16,731 bases of DNA from Temnopleurus reevesii (taxonomy: Eukaryota; Echinodermata; Echinoidea; Temnopleuroida; Temnopleuridae), in assembly GCA_036244855.1 (NCBI GenBank), contig BQKZ01000079.1:40713-57443 (forward strand). Reading direction: 5' to 3'. Made by a program: the position numbers and the translations under genes. The notes under the pieces were generated by a model. The model had not been told where the DNA came from. It ran no database searches and saw only the letters and a list, made by a program, of their open reading frames with translations. Below are positions 1 through 7,318 of this stretch, in pieces. Numbering within the stretch: position 1 is the stretch's first letter; the number at the start of each line of letters is the position of its first letter.

Positions 1-169
1 TGCAGTGGACAGAGCACGTGGAGAATGACATAATTTCGCTTTTAACCGGTTTGAGGTTATCATATTAGTTTTCCCTTGTCTACACAAGTCACGTTGTGCT
101 TTGTTTGTAACATAATATTATTTTAATCATTCATTTTTCCAAATTGACGTTCTTTGCAAGTACTCGATA
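1..169. other. AT-rich sequence, nothing recognised
   Basis: AT-rich sequence before the first recognisable repeat. I see no tRNA-like boxes, inverted repeats or convincing exon here. Confidence 0.4.
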
Positions 170-690
170 TTCGCTTTAACGGAGTTCTGAGAAAAGCACT
201 AACATCAAAACTATTTTGTCTTGCTCCGAGAACATTCATATTTAAAGAAAATAGGAGACTTTGTTTTAAAGTTGTGATCGAGAGCGATAACATTTACATT
301 GCTATTGTTAGCATACAGCAATTGAACTTGTATTTAAGCATACATATTATAGGCATTTTTTCTGGCCGACCTTACTGAATTAAGTGATTTTCAGTTTAAC
401 GTAGTTCTGAGAAAAGCACTAGTATCATAACTATTCCGTCTTGCCCCAAAACATCTAGAAATCGAGAAAATATAGGAGAATTTGTTTTAAAAATTCCCCT
501 TCAGATATCTAATTTGATAACAAAATATACTATAGGAACTTTTCTATCTGTTCTGAATGAATTAAGTAATTTCAGTTTAACGGAGTTCTGAGAAGAGCAC
601 TAGTGTCATAACTTTTCTGTCTCGCCTCGAAAACATTGATAAAATAGAATTTATTTGAAAATTGTCTCTAGGGATATTTGATCGAGATCT
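170..690. repeat. Degenerate tandem repeat, three units
   Basis: Three diverged units begin near 170, 390 and 571. Each opens with a TTTAACGGAGTTCTGAGAA-like core, followed by AGCACTA, a short CATAACT stretch and a TGTCTTGCC-like box, then an AT-rich body with a GGAGA..TTTGTTTTAAA motif. Units two and three are preceded by CTGAAT..ATTAAGT. Spacing is about 220 then about 181 bases, so the units have gained or lost sequence since duplication. The reading frame at 154-378 lies across unit one and is not preserved in the others, so I do not call a gene. The remainder to 914 (including two similar ATAAACAG stretches near 732-760) is AT-rich and unassigned. Confidence 0.7.
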
Positions 691-914
691 ATTCTTTCTC
701 CTTGTTGCTATTAACAGATGAATTTCATCTCTATAAACAGCAATTTTATCTTTATAAACAGTCGCAACCTTAGATTTATTCTACTCAATGCAAATTGAAT
801 TGGAACTGTACCAGACATGTAAGTTACCATGGCAACGACAATATGCGTCACGTTAACATTATCCAAGAAATCTTTCCCGTCCAAATACAAAAGACCTCTT
901 GTGAGGGATTGTTA
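691..914. other. AT-rich spacer, nothing recognised
   Basis: No repeat relationship, tRNA-like box or convincing open frame. The 65-codon frame at 795-992 runs from this spacer into the neighbouring duplicated repeat and has no recognisable domain. Confidence 0.35.
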
Positions 915-1072
915 ACATGCTGTATTCATTGTACGCTTAGGAATGAAGGTACAATATTACACATTCTAAGGTGCAAACAAATTCACCACTAGGAGCATGT
1001 TTTGGGTTCAATATTGCTAGTTTTTGGTGAAAAATCGAAACATAAAACTATGATTTCGCATTTTGCGGAATG

Positions 1073-1148
1073 CCCAGAGAATTCGAACCCCCGCCTTCGA
1101 GGATGTGAGATCGCATGGCTCTAGCTTATCCGATCCTGTCACGCTCCC
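1073..1148 (-). repeat. tRNA-like segment, probable SINE head (copy A)
   Basis: On the minus strand the segment starts GGGAGCGTGACAGGATCGG and ends with a B-box-like GGTTCGAATTC. The length of about 76, a variable-arm-like CCTCGAAGG region and the TAAGCTAGAGCC stretch recall a tRNA-Leu or tRNA-Ser-like class II tRNA. The acceptor ends do not pair well, so I regard it as a decayed tRNA-derived head rather than a working tRNA gene. It lies inside the duplicated unit and recurs in copy B. Confidence 0.4.
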
Positions 1149-1182
1149 ATACTTTGACGAGGGAGCAATGACTTCATATAAC

Positions 1183-1358
1183 AACACGATATAAAATATT
1201 TCCGCAAAATAAAGGGAGTCATGTACAATGGAACCATACGCCGTGTATTGAACTGTGCGGACACAACAATCACAAGCTGGTTCTGATTTGAATAGCATTA
1301 CAATGGAGCATTGAATTGGCGTTCGAGTTCATTTTTCGGAAAAAGACTGTATCGTGTT
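1183..1358 (+). mobile_element. MITE with AACACGATATAA terminal inverted repeats, full copy
   Basis: About 176 bp. The left end AACACGATATAAAATATTTC is mirrored at the right end as AAAGACTGTATCGTGTT. The interior contains CCGTGTATTGAACTGTGCGG, CACAAGCTGGTTCTGATTTG and GAGCATTGAATTGGCGTTCG, all shared with the copies at 2119, 13732 and 16498. Copy B of the surrounding duplication has no MITE at the equivalent point (about 1965-1980), so this is an insertion or the other copy is an excision. It has no coding capacity and would depend on an autonomous DNA transposon elsewhere. Target duplication is unclear: TAACA-like sequence lies on both sides but does not abut cleanly. Confidence 0.85.
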
Positions 1359-1509
1359 TAACAAAATGTCTGCATGAGGGTGACATGAATACAACAATGC
1401 ACCATTTTTTCGGTAGTTTGCACCCTTTACGTACCTTTTTTAATGAGCGTGTAAATCAAAATAATACAATATTGCACATTTTCGAGTTTTAGCTGCACAT
1501 TTCGTCTTT

Positions 1510-1562
1510 AACACGATATAAACTATTTTCGCAAAATAAAATGGGTCATGGGACAAAAAAAT
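1510..1562 (+). mobile_element. MITE left end, truncated
   Basis: Begins AACACGATATAAACTATTTT and runs as far as GGGACAAAAAAAT, matching the copy at 2119 almost base for base. Similarity stops at the ambiguous base at 1563, where a retroposon-like tail takes over. The right arm is absent, so it cannot move. Confidence 0.8.
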
Positions 1563-1698
1563 NCTTTTCAAACATTATGTATCATGACCTGTCTTTGTAA
1601 ATATTTTTGTTTTTCTTGCAAATGATTATAATTTGTTGTTGAAATTGTGAAAATGATATTGAAATGGAAATAAAATAAATCAAATCAAATCAAATCAA
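1563..1698 (+). mobile_element. 5'-truncated non-LTR retroposon 3' tail
   Basis: An AT-rich segment ending GATATTGAAATGGAAATAAA followed by an (AAATC)n tail of about four units. This is the usual layout of a heavily 5'-truncated LINE or LINE-mobilised retroposon, in which only the last 100-odd bases and a short tandem tail survive. It sits at the junction between the two halves of the direct duplication, abutting the truncated MITE on its left and copy B on its right. I cannot assign it to a clade; CR1- or L2-like is possible on the tail alone. Confidence 0.6.
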
Positions 1699-1842
1699 AC
1701 ATGCTGTATTCATTGTACACTTATGAACGATGGTACAAGATTGCACCTGTAAATATGTAAACAGATGTAACACTGGGAGCAATATCGCACCATTTTTTGT
1801 GAAAAATCGAAACATAAAAATATGATTTTGCATTTTGCGGAG

Positions 1843-1920
1843 TGCCCAGAGAATTCGAACCCGCGCCTTCGAGGATGTGAGATCGCATGGCCCTAGCTTG
1901 TTCGATCCTGTCACGCTCCC
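1843..1920 (-). repeat. tRNA-like segment, probable SINE head (copy B)
   Basis: The counterpart of 1073-1148 in the second half of the duplication. It keeps the GGGAGCGTGACAGGATCG start and the GGTTCGAATTC-like B box (here CGGGTTCGAATTC). Differences from copy A fall in the anticodon-side region. The conservation comes from shared duplication and does not show that it works. Confidence 0.4.
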
Positions 1921-2118
1921 ATACATTGACGAAGGAGCCTTTATGTATCAAACAGTGACTTCATAATATAACACAGTGTCTGCATGAGGGTGACAGAAAT
2001 ACAATAATGCACAATTTTTCGGTAGTTTGCACCCTTTACGTACCTTTTTTAATGAGCATGTAAATCAAAAGTGCGCAATATTGCACATTTTCGAGTTTTA
2101 GCTGCACATTTCGTCTTT

Positions 2119-2296
2119 AACACGATATAAACTATTTTCGCAAAATAAAATGGGTCATGGGACAAAAAAATCCATACGCCATGTATTGAACTGTGCGAAC
2201 ACAACAGTCACAAGCCGGTTCCGATTTGAATAGCATTACAAAGGAGCATTGAATTGGCGTTCGACTTAGTTTTACGGAAAAAGATTATATCGTTTT
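2119..2296 (+). mobile_element. AACACGATATAA MITE, full-length copy
   Basis: Left end AACACGATATAAACTATTTT, interior CATGTATTGAACTGTGCGAA, CAAGCCGGTTCCGATTTGAA and GGCGTTCGACTTAG, right end AAAGATTATATCGTTTTC. The last bases of the right inverted repeat have decayed (CGTTTT instead of CGTGTT). Same orientation as the copies at 1183 and 1510. Confidence 0.82.
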
Positions 2297-3081
2297 CTTT
2301 TTTCAAAGGTTCACATTCTTGCACATTTTTTTTTTAGTGTGTAAAATGTGATATTCAGCTCTCATTGCATTCAACCATTTGTCAATTCTGTATTTCTACC
2401 GCTATCAAAACATTTTCACACCGGAAAACCTTTTCACTGAGAGCGAACTTGAATATGCTTCCTGCTTGAATTGCGTACTGCAGATGTAAACAAACGCGAA
2501 AGAAAAATCCAGACAACGTTTGAAGACACATTTAAGTGACCTTTTGAATGAAACACGGTCACGCTATGTCGAGAAAATTGGCAGAAATTAACTTAAAGTT
2601 ACAGAATCTGGATTTGTTCACCTATTTGAACAGGCTTTTAATGATTTGAAGATCAAAGCGAGACGGAATATTGATGGATAAATATTATTAACGTGTTGTC
2701 GTATTTCTGGCACTGATGAATTTGAAAATCTTATTTCAGCGATCAAACCATTGCTAATTATTGTCATCATTGCATTTGCAATAACTGTTATTTATGTGCA
2801 TTCATGATAATAAGTTCATAGTTTGACAAATTTAATGTGTAAAATCGTACGTGGTGGAATTTTGCAAGTTTACTACGTATAAGTCGGACTAACAAATAGA
2901 TGTTTGGTCACTATTTATTTGGACCAGTGTTTGGGAAAGTCTTGGCCAACTTTTTTAAAGAATGTCATATTATTTTGGTCAAATATTTTTTCTTCTCAAA
3001 ATAGTGAAGCAACAAACCGGACTTGTCGGAGTATAATTAGACAAAATACGTTCTTGGTATCTTAAAATGATAAAAGTTTTT
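2297..3081. other. Low-copy AT-rich sequence
   Basis: I find no inverted or direct repeat, no tRNA-like box and no convincing exon here. It opens with a T-rich stretch (about 2325-2337) and TTGCACATTTT-like motifs that may be a last remnant of the preceding duplicated repeat. The rest is undistinguished AT-rich sequence. Confidence 0.35.
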
Positions 3082-3371
3082 CACAATAATTATGATAATA
3101 ATGCTATTTATATAGGGCGTGTATCCAGTCTGAAGGGTGCTCAAAGAAGTTGGACATTATCATTACCCTGGCTTCAGCCGTCATCATCTTGGCGCCGAAG
3201 CATTTCAAGGAATTCATTCCAGCCAGGTACCCACTCACCTCGCCTGGATTGAGGTAACATGATTTGGATCAATTAATTGCTGAAGGAAATTAACGCCATT
3301 GGTGGGACTCGAACCGCGACCCTAGTTGTTTGACAGGCGAGAGTCGTGTCCACTACACCATGGAGCTCCCT
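3082..3371 (-). mobile_element. tRNA-derived SINE, full length, minus strand
   Basis: Read on the minus strand from 3371: a tRNA-like head with GGAGCTCCATGGTGTAGTGG (A box TGGTGTAGTGG) and a perfect B box GGTTCGAGTCC, about 72 bases in all. The body has TTCAGCAATTAATTGATCC, ATCCAGGCGAGGTGAGTGGG, TGGAATGAATTCCTTGAAATG and GATACACGCCCTATATAAAT, and the tail is rich in ATTATT. The element at 15721-16029 has the same order of blocks, and the split one at 10948-11384 belongs to the same family. It would be transcribed by RNA polymerase III from the internal boxes and mobilised by a LINE. Frames overlapping it (3067-3252 plus, 3273-3527 minus) are shadows of the repeat. Confidence 0.88.
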
Positions 3372-4427
3372 CATTTTTAAGAACAACCCATATACATGTA
3401 TATGTGAACTACATTCAGAAGCATAATAGAAACGAGATATCCTACATCCATGCTCCCAGCTATACATTATACTATTAATGACTGTAGTGTTAACAAAATT
3501 GACCAACAAACTGGACGTTAGCACCAAAATTAAGCGAGATATGTAATTTTAGAACAATGCATAACAACGCGTGAGCTACATTCAGAAACATAACGTAGGC
3601 GAAATATCCAACGCTCGCAAAGGAGATATACGCTACTATTAAAGAAAGTATTGTTGAAAATATATAGGACTATCTATCGATTTGATGAGACTTTCGTGGG
3701 CGTTTAACGGTGGATATTCCGATAACAGCATCGGTATCGATATCAGGATGACGGATGGTCGTATTGAAATACCTTCTATTTGTAAAGAAAATAAAGGTTA
3801 AATAAACCCCCGAATGTTGCGATAAAGCGGGAAAACTTATCTAGGACCTTTGAAAAGATCATTTGTAGCAGTTGGATAAATCCCCGGGACGATTTCTTGA
3901 TTCGCGTGGCAGGGAAATTCGCATCCTTCTTTCTCGGCAAAAGCGTCGTGGGTTTTTGGTTCGCAGAAGTTTCTATTCACGATTCCAAAGTTGATCCCCA
4001 TTAGTCCCACGTATCGCTTTTGTAAGTACCGATTATTCCCTGAAGGTCATTGCTTTTGCATATGAAATATAGACTGGGAAAATCCCAACTTCGTGTTTAA
4101 GTAAATCAACTTTATCAAGTTTATGTATTAGGGCGGCTATGAATTTACCATAAAAGGTTATCTTGCCCTTTGAAACGGGATGGTAGCTGCAGTAAACTGA
4201 CACATTCGTAGCACCAGCCTCCTCTTCTATTTCTACTTCTACATAGTGTATAAAAATACACTTTTGAAAGATCTGTTCAAAAATTAATTTCCATCTATCA
4301 TCAGAGGATGTTTATCTTTTTAACACCCTGGACATTAAAAGTCAGTGTTCACCCAAGCATGATTGAAAGTTTATTAAGTAAGTGACAGAAACTTGAAAGT
4401 GTAAAGTTTCTGCTGAATACTCATTTC
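3372..4427. other. Low-copy stretch with weak open frames
   Basis: No repeat family recognised. Between 3795 and 4046 both strands are open for about 200 bases: plus 3795-4004 (69 codons, ending TAG) and minus 4046-3837 (about 69 codons, ending TAA). The minus frame begins just after a possible acceptor TTCAG and contains peptides such as GLMGINFGIVNRNFCEPKTH; the plus strand has a donor-like GTAAGT at 4021-4026, but after the stop. Two antiparallel open frames of this size arise easily by chance, so I call neither. The area is slightly less AT-rich than its surroundings. Confidence 0.3.
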
Positions 4428-4679
4428 AGGGGCGGATCCAGGACTTTTTAGAAGGGGGGGGGGCGTGGCACATGTGTCGATTTGTTTCGGAAAAAAATGA
4501 AAATTAAATTTATTTAAATACGATTTCCCGGCATCTAAAACCATATTTCTAATATATATATATACTGTATATATTAAGTGAGTGATATACCGCCAAATTC
4601 TCTCTCTTTTTCCCCATTTTCTTTCATTTTTTTGCCGAAAAATAGGGGGCGTGCACCGGGACGCCCCCCTGGATCCGCT
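4428..4679. mobile_element. Fold-back element with GCGGATCCAGG ends
   Basis: The left end reads AGGGGCGGATCCAGG and then GGGGGGGGGGCGTGGC. The right end reads GGGCGTGCACC then CGCCCCCCTGGATCCGC, which is its inverted counterpart. The interior is AT-rich and includes an (AT)n run at about 4552-4575. Short palindromic elements with GGCGGATCC termini are common in marine invertebrate genomes (my recollection, not checked). A lone end of the same kind lies at 12705-12735. Confidence 0.7.
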
Positions 4680-4979
4680 AATGCATTTAACGTCTGATCA
4701 GCATCGTAATGAGGAGCACTTTTATGAGGTAGTGCTTTGTGCTCTAACACATTTTTTTTCTAAATCAATGTTTTGCAGCAACCCAACATTCCCGAATCCC
4801 GAATCAGATCGAGTGAACATGAAACACGTCTTTCGGAGAAGTTACATTTGTATCATCCACAATAATCACAGATTGCTGCCCCGTTCACAAACAGTACATG
4901 TACTAACCAGGTTTGCACATTACTCATGTTCTTTTCTAAATCAATGTTTTGCAGAAACCCAACATTCCCGAAAGTTCAA

Positions 4980-5126
4980 TCAGATCGAGTGAACATGAAA
5001 CACGTCTTTCGGAGAAGTTACATTTGTATCATCCACAATAATCACAGATCCACCTCCAGCTTGGTGTTCCATTGCTGCCCCGTTCACAAACAGTACATGT
5101 ACTAACCCGGTTTGCACATTATTCAT
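4980..5126 (-). pseudogene. Exon-like open frame within the tandem unit, doubtful
   Basis: On the minus strand the frame is open from 5174 to 4980 (64 codons); the first Met is at 5126 and gives 48 residues starting MNNVQTGLVHVLFVNGAAM and ending KDVFHVHSI. The composition is more protein-like than most short frames here. The mirrored frames in the adjacent units are broken: unit one has lost 23 bases and the last unit about two bases plus a MITE insertion, both shifting frame. The unit length (199) is not a multiple of three. So this is at best a decayed duplicated exon and may be chance. I recognise no family. Confidence 0.15.
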
Positions 5127-5259
5127 GTTCTTTTCTAAATCAATGTTTTGCAGAAACCCAACATTCCCGAAAGTTCAATCAGATCGAGTGAACATGAAAC
5201 ACGTCTTTCGAAGAAGTTACATTTGTATCACCAACAATAATCTCAGATCCACCTACAGC

Positions 5260-5400
5260 GGCCTGGGAGGTGTTTCACCAAATCGTTCTTAAAGTTACGC
5301 ACGACTTTACGTTCGACTGGTATCAGTTCTTGCGCTGAATGCACGTTATAATGCGAACCATTACGCACAAGAAGGGGTACCAGTCGAACGTAAATCGTGT
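5260..5400. mobile_element. Palindromic MITE lacking one outer arm
   Basis: Starts GGCCTGGGAGGTGTTTCACC, then AAAGTTACGCACGAC. An inverted repeat is clear: CACGACTTTACGTTCGACTG from 5300 pairs with CAGTCGAACGTAAATCGTG ending at 5399, one base shorter. If the element were symmetric, the right side should continue as GCGTAACTTTACG and finish near TGAAACACCTCCCAGG. Instead it stops at 5400 and the tandem-repeat sequence CCCATTGCTGCC resumes. It therefore looks like a palindromic element that lost its right outer arm. Confidence 0.7.
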
Positions 5401-5460
5401 CCCATTGCTGCCCCGTTCACAAACAGTACATACAAACCCAGTCTGCACATTACTCAGAGA

Positions 5461-6128
5461 ACTTATAGCATTTCCAGCCACCAATCCCACCTTATTCCTT
5501 ATTGAATCATCTACGACTCTATTTTTTTTTAGGAATCTCAATGTGATGGTTATAAAATATGTGACAAAGTTTCCAACGCTTCGCACTTTTTAGAGTGTAT
5601 AGATATTGATAGGTAGTCTCTTTCCCATGTCCAATCCAAATGTTCACTTTTCAAAATTGAAACAAAAAACATGACTCCCTCCAAGCGTGTGGCTAGGGTT
5701 GGCGCAAGGGTCATATGCCCACTTAAAAATGTGAAAAAAAAAAGTGAAAAATAGACAAAAAGTATGCGGGACAGAGGGGTTTGTCCCTCGTATTATATTT
5801 TAGAGTCAATTTAAAAACCTGTAGCTTATTTGTTACCGATTCCAATTTTTTCATAATGAAATACCGAACTCATCGCAGCACTATTAACCCTAAATTGAGC
5901 CTCAAACGACCACACTGATGCTTCAATATCCAATATACCTAATCAAACACAGCGAAGTAGACAACCATCACAAAACCGCAGTTATTCCGACAAAATATGA
6001 ACAGATATTGAATTAAAACCGCAAAACAACATCAGGCCTAAACTTAACTCGGTAAAGATATGAAGTGATGACCGCATGGTTATTTGGACATTTGATGAGT
6101 AGAAATATAAAAAGTATATATTGACTTT
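5461..6128. other. Low-copy AT-rich sequence
   Basis: No recognised repeat. Small features are a T-run followed by AG at 5520-5532, an A-run at about 5737-5746, and a small hairpin GGGACA(5768)..TGTCCC(5782). Frames at 5323-5593 on both strands run from the MITE and tandem repeat into this area and are not preserved elsewhere. On the minus strand, 5440-5510 reads VVDDSIRNKVGLVAGN, then joins the NVQTG peptide of the tandem unit. That is worth noting only as a possible ancestral flank of the repeated unit. Confidence 0.3.
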
Positions 6129-6290
6129 CGTCGTTGGATGTGCAATAATTTAAGCTGTCTGGGACAGTCATCAATCGACTTGAGTTGGTTCCTGCGCTGC
6201 GGGTTCGAGCCCTGCTCGCATCTTTCGGATGGTGACGCTGGAGGTCGGTCCCCTTTTTTCTCTTATTATATTCAAATTTGAAGAAAACGC
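6129..6290 (+). mobile_element. tRNA-headed SINE-like element, decayed copy
   Basis: Shares with 7694-7860 the series AAGCTGTCTGGGACAGTCAT, GACTTGAGTTGGTTCCTGCG, a B box (GGGTTCGAGCCC), TCGCATCTTTCGGATGG, and a T-rich body followed by a TATTCAAATTTGAAG..ACGCGC end. The A-box region (CGTTGGATGTGC) is degraded compared with the other copy (CCGTGGCGTGCGCC). A TC microsatellite follows at once. It is a different family from the ATT-tailed SINEs in this window. Confidence 0.6.
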
Positions 6291-6318
6291 GCTTTCTCTC
6301 TCTCTCTGTTTCTCTCTT
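6291..6318. repeat. (TC)n microsatellite
   Basis: A short interrupted CT run (CTTTCTCTCTCTCTCTGTTT) at the end of the SINE-like copy, possibly grown from its tail. Confidence 0.8.
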
Positions 6319-6641
6319 TGTTGAGCAATCTTTTGGAAAACATGTTCTAATTACAGGGATCCTAAAAGTGATTATAATGAATTGATTTGCCTATTTATGT
6401 TAATGATCTTTTCTATATCCAGACAATTTCTTGTAAGAGGTTTGGATAATCATTTTGACCGGATTCGACTGAAAAATTATGTATTTTCATCAAATTTAAG
6501 AATAATTTTCCAACATCTTTGTGGCTGTAAATGGGTGTGAATTCTCACCTGACTTAAGAAGAAATAAGGATAGATATTGAAACATCCTTTTTGGTTTGCC
6601 GGTTATTGTATTGAATAAACAATTACCCGTGCTGCGACATG
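6319..6641. other. AT-rich sequence, nothing recognised
   Basis: Single-copy-looking sequence. If the candidate exon at 6642-6816 is real, this would be its 3' untranslated or downstream region. No canonical AATAAA is seen on the minus strand close to the stop; the AATAAA at 6614-6619 is on the plus strand. Confidence 0.3.
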
Positions 6642-6816
6642 CTAACTGAACACAATATCACCTTCCTCTGGTGCGGGCGCACTGGAAAATCGTTTTAATT
6701 TCACGTCATTTTGTTCAACGGCCATTTCTATGTTACCAAACACGGAAGCGGTGATTGATACTGTGCATGTGTTTTCTGGCAATTTCAATAGTCCTGATAG
6801 TGGCATTTCTCGGGTT
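6642..6816 (-). CDS. Candidate terminal coding exon, unknown product
   Basis: On the minus strand a pyrimidine-rich stretch, CATTCCTCTCGATTTC, leads to AAATTAG at 6817-6823, a plausible splice acceptor. Next comes an open segment of 57 codons ending TAG at 6642-6644. Its peptide contains MPLSGLLKLPENTCTVSITA, then SVFGNIEMAVEQ and ends APAPEEGDIVFS. The balanced composition with alternating hydrophobic residues looks more like real protein than the low-complexity translations upstream, which come from the TG/GA microsatellites. I do not recognise the family. No upstream exon can be identified because the next 1 kb is microsatellite. It could equally be a retrocopy fragment or chance. Confidence 0.3.
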
Positions 6817-6869
6817 CTAATTTGAAATCGAGAGGAATGATTTTGGAAAGAGATTTGTCTGATGCAAGC

Positions 6870-6965
6870 GACGCGAGTGGGCGCATGTGTGTGGGTATGA
6901 GCATGCGTGTGCATGTGTGCGTGGGGGTGTCTGGGTGTCGGTGTGGTTGTGTGTATGTTCGTGCA
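6870..6965. repeat. Degenerate TG-rich stretch
   Basis: Interrupted GTGTG, GCGTGTG and GGTGTG motifs. Reading frames crossing it on both strands consist of Cys/Val or His/Thr runs and are artefacts of the repeat. Confidence 0.75.
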
Positions 6966-7089
6966 ACGGTACGTGGGGAATATAGAGGTAGGTGGAGATA
7001 TTTTGTTTGACATGAGGTGATGATTAGAAGAAAAAAAAACAGGTACATGCAGAGTGGCATATGGAATAGATAAAAATATAAGGAATTAG

Positions 7090-7180
7090 TTTGTATGTGT
7101 GTGTATGTGTGTGTTTGTGTGAGTGAGAGAGAGAGAGAAAGAAAGAGAGATAGAGAGAGTGGGAGGGAGTGTGTGAGTGG
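7090..7180. repeat. TG then GA microsatellite
   Basis: GTATGTGTGTGTATGTGTGT followed by GAGAGAGAGAGAAAGAAAGAG and GGGAGGGAG. The plus strand is almost free of C. Confidence 0.85.
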
Positions 7181-7189
7181 ATAGTAATA

Positions 7190-7279
7190 GATGAAGTGAA
7201 TGCCGGTATGGGAGTTTGAATATGTGAGTGTAAGTTTATGGTGGTGAATATGTGCATGAAGTGTGTTTGTGTGTTTGTT

Positions 7280-7318
<39 letters not shown>

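Larger units (their letters stand above)
915..1562. repeat. Direct duplication, copy A
   Basis: Copy A starts at ACATGCTGTATTCATTGTAC and matches copy B (from 1699) through a shared series of blocks: a minus-strand tRNA-like segment, a GTCTGCATGAGGGTGAC block, a CACCCTTTACGTACC block, TTGCACATTTT motifs and the left end of a MITE. The offset is 784 bases before the MITE at 1183-1358 and 609 bases after it, because copy B lacks that MITE. Copy A stops inside a second MITE left end at 1562, next to the only ambiguous base in the window. Recurrent TTGCACATT-type motifs suggest the duplicated unit is itself an old repeat with subterminal motifs; that is inference. Confidence 0.85.
1699..2296. repeat. 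Direct duplication, copy B
   Basis: Matches copy A (915-1562) but differs in two structural ways. It lacks the MITE found at 1183-1358, the junction reading TCATAATATAACACAGTGTC instead. It also retains a complete MITE at its right end where copy A is truncated. Point differences are scattered along the shared blocks, so the duplication is not brand new. The overlapping minus-strand frames at 1690-1951 are translations of this repeat and share their peptide with the copy A frame, so they are not called as genes. Confidence 0.85.
4760..5460. repeat. Tandem repeat of about 199 bp, four units
   Basis: Units begin at the CTAAATCAATGTTTTGCAG block at 4760, 4936 and 5135; the third is followed by a partial unit entered through the MITE. 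Shared blocks are CCCAACATTCCCGAA, CAGATCGAGTGAACATG, ACACGTCTTTCGGAGAAG, TTTGTATCATCCACAATAAT and CATTGCTGCCCCGTTCACAA. Spacing is 176 then 199 bases, and the difference is exactly 23 bases missing from unit one between CAGAT and TGCTG. The last unit is interrupted by a half MITE at 5260-5400, and similarity ends near 5455. The plus-strand frame at 4582-4992 spans repeat junctions and is not a credible gene. Confidence 0.9.

Noticed and set aside
1017..1951. Minus-strand frames that share a YGSVTGS peptide
   Set aside because: They are the same tRNA-like and duplicated repeat translated twice, so the resemblance reflects duplication and not a protein family.
4020..4027. Splice-donor-like GTAAGT on the plus strand
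   Set aside because: The open frame before it ends in a stop 16 bases earlier and no acceptor-defined exon fits.
4290..4310. A second CTGATGA on the minus strand, possible hammerhead
   Set aside because: The GAAA follows after only six bases, leaving no room for stem II.
4582..4992. 136-codon plus-strand frame
   Set aside because: It starts in the fold-back element and ends across a tandem-repeat junction; the frame is not kept between units.
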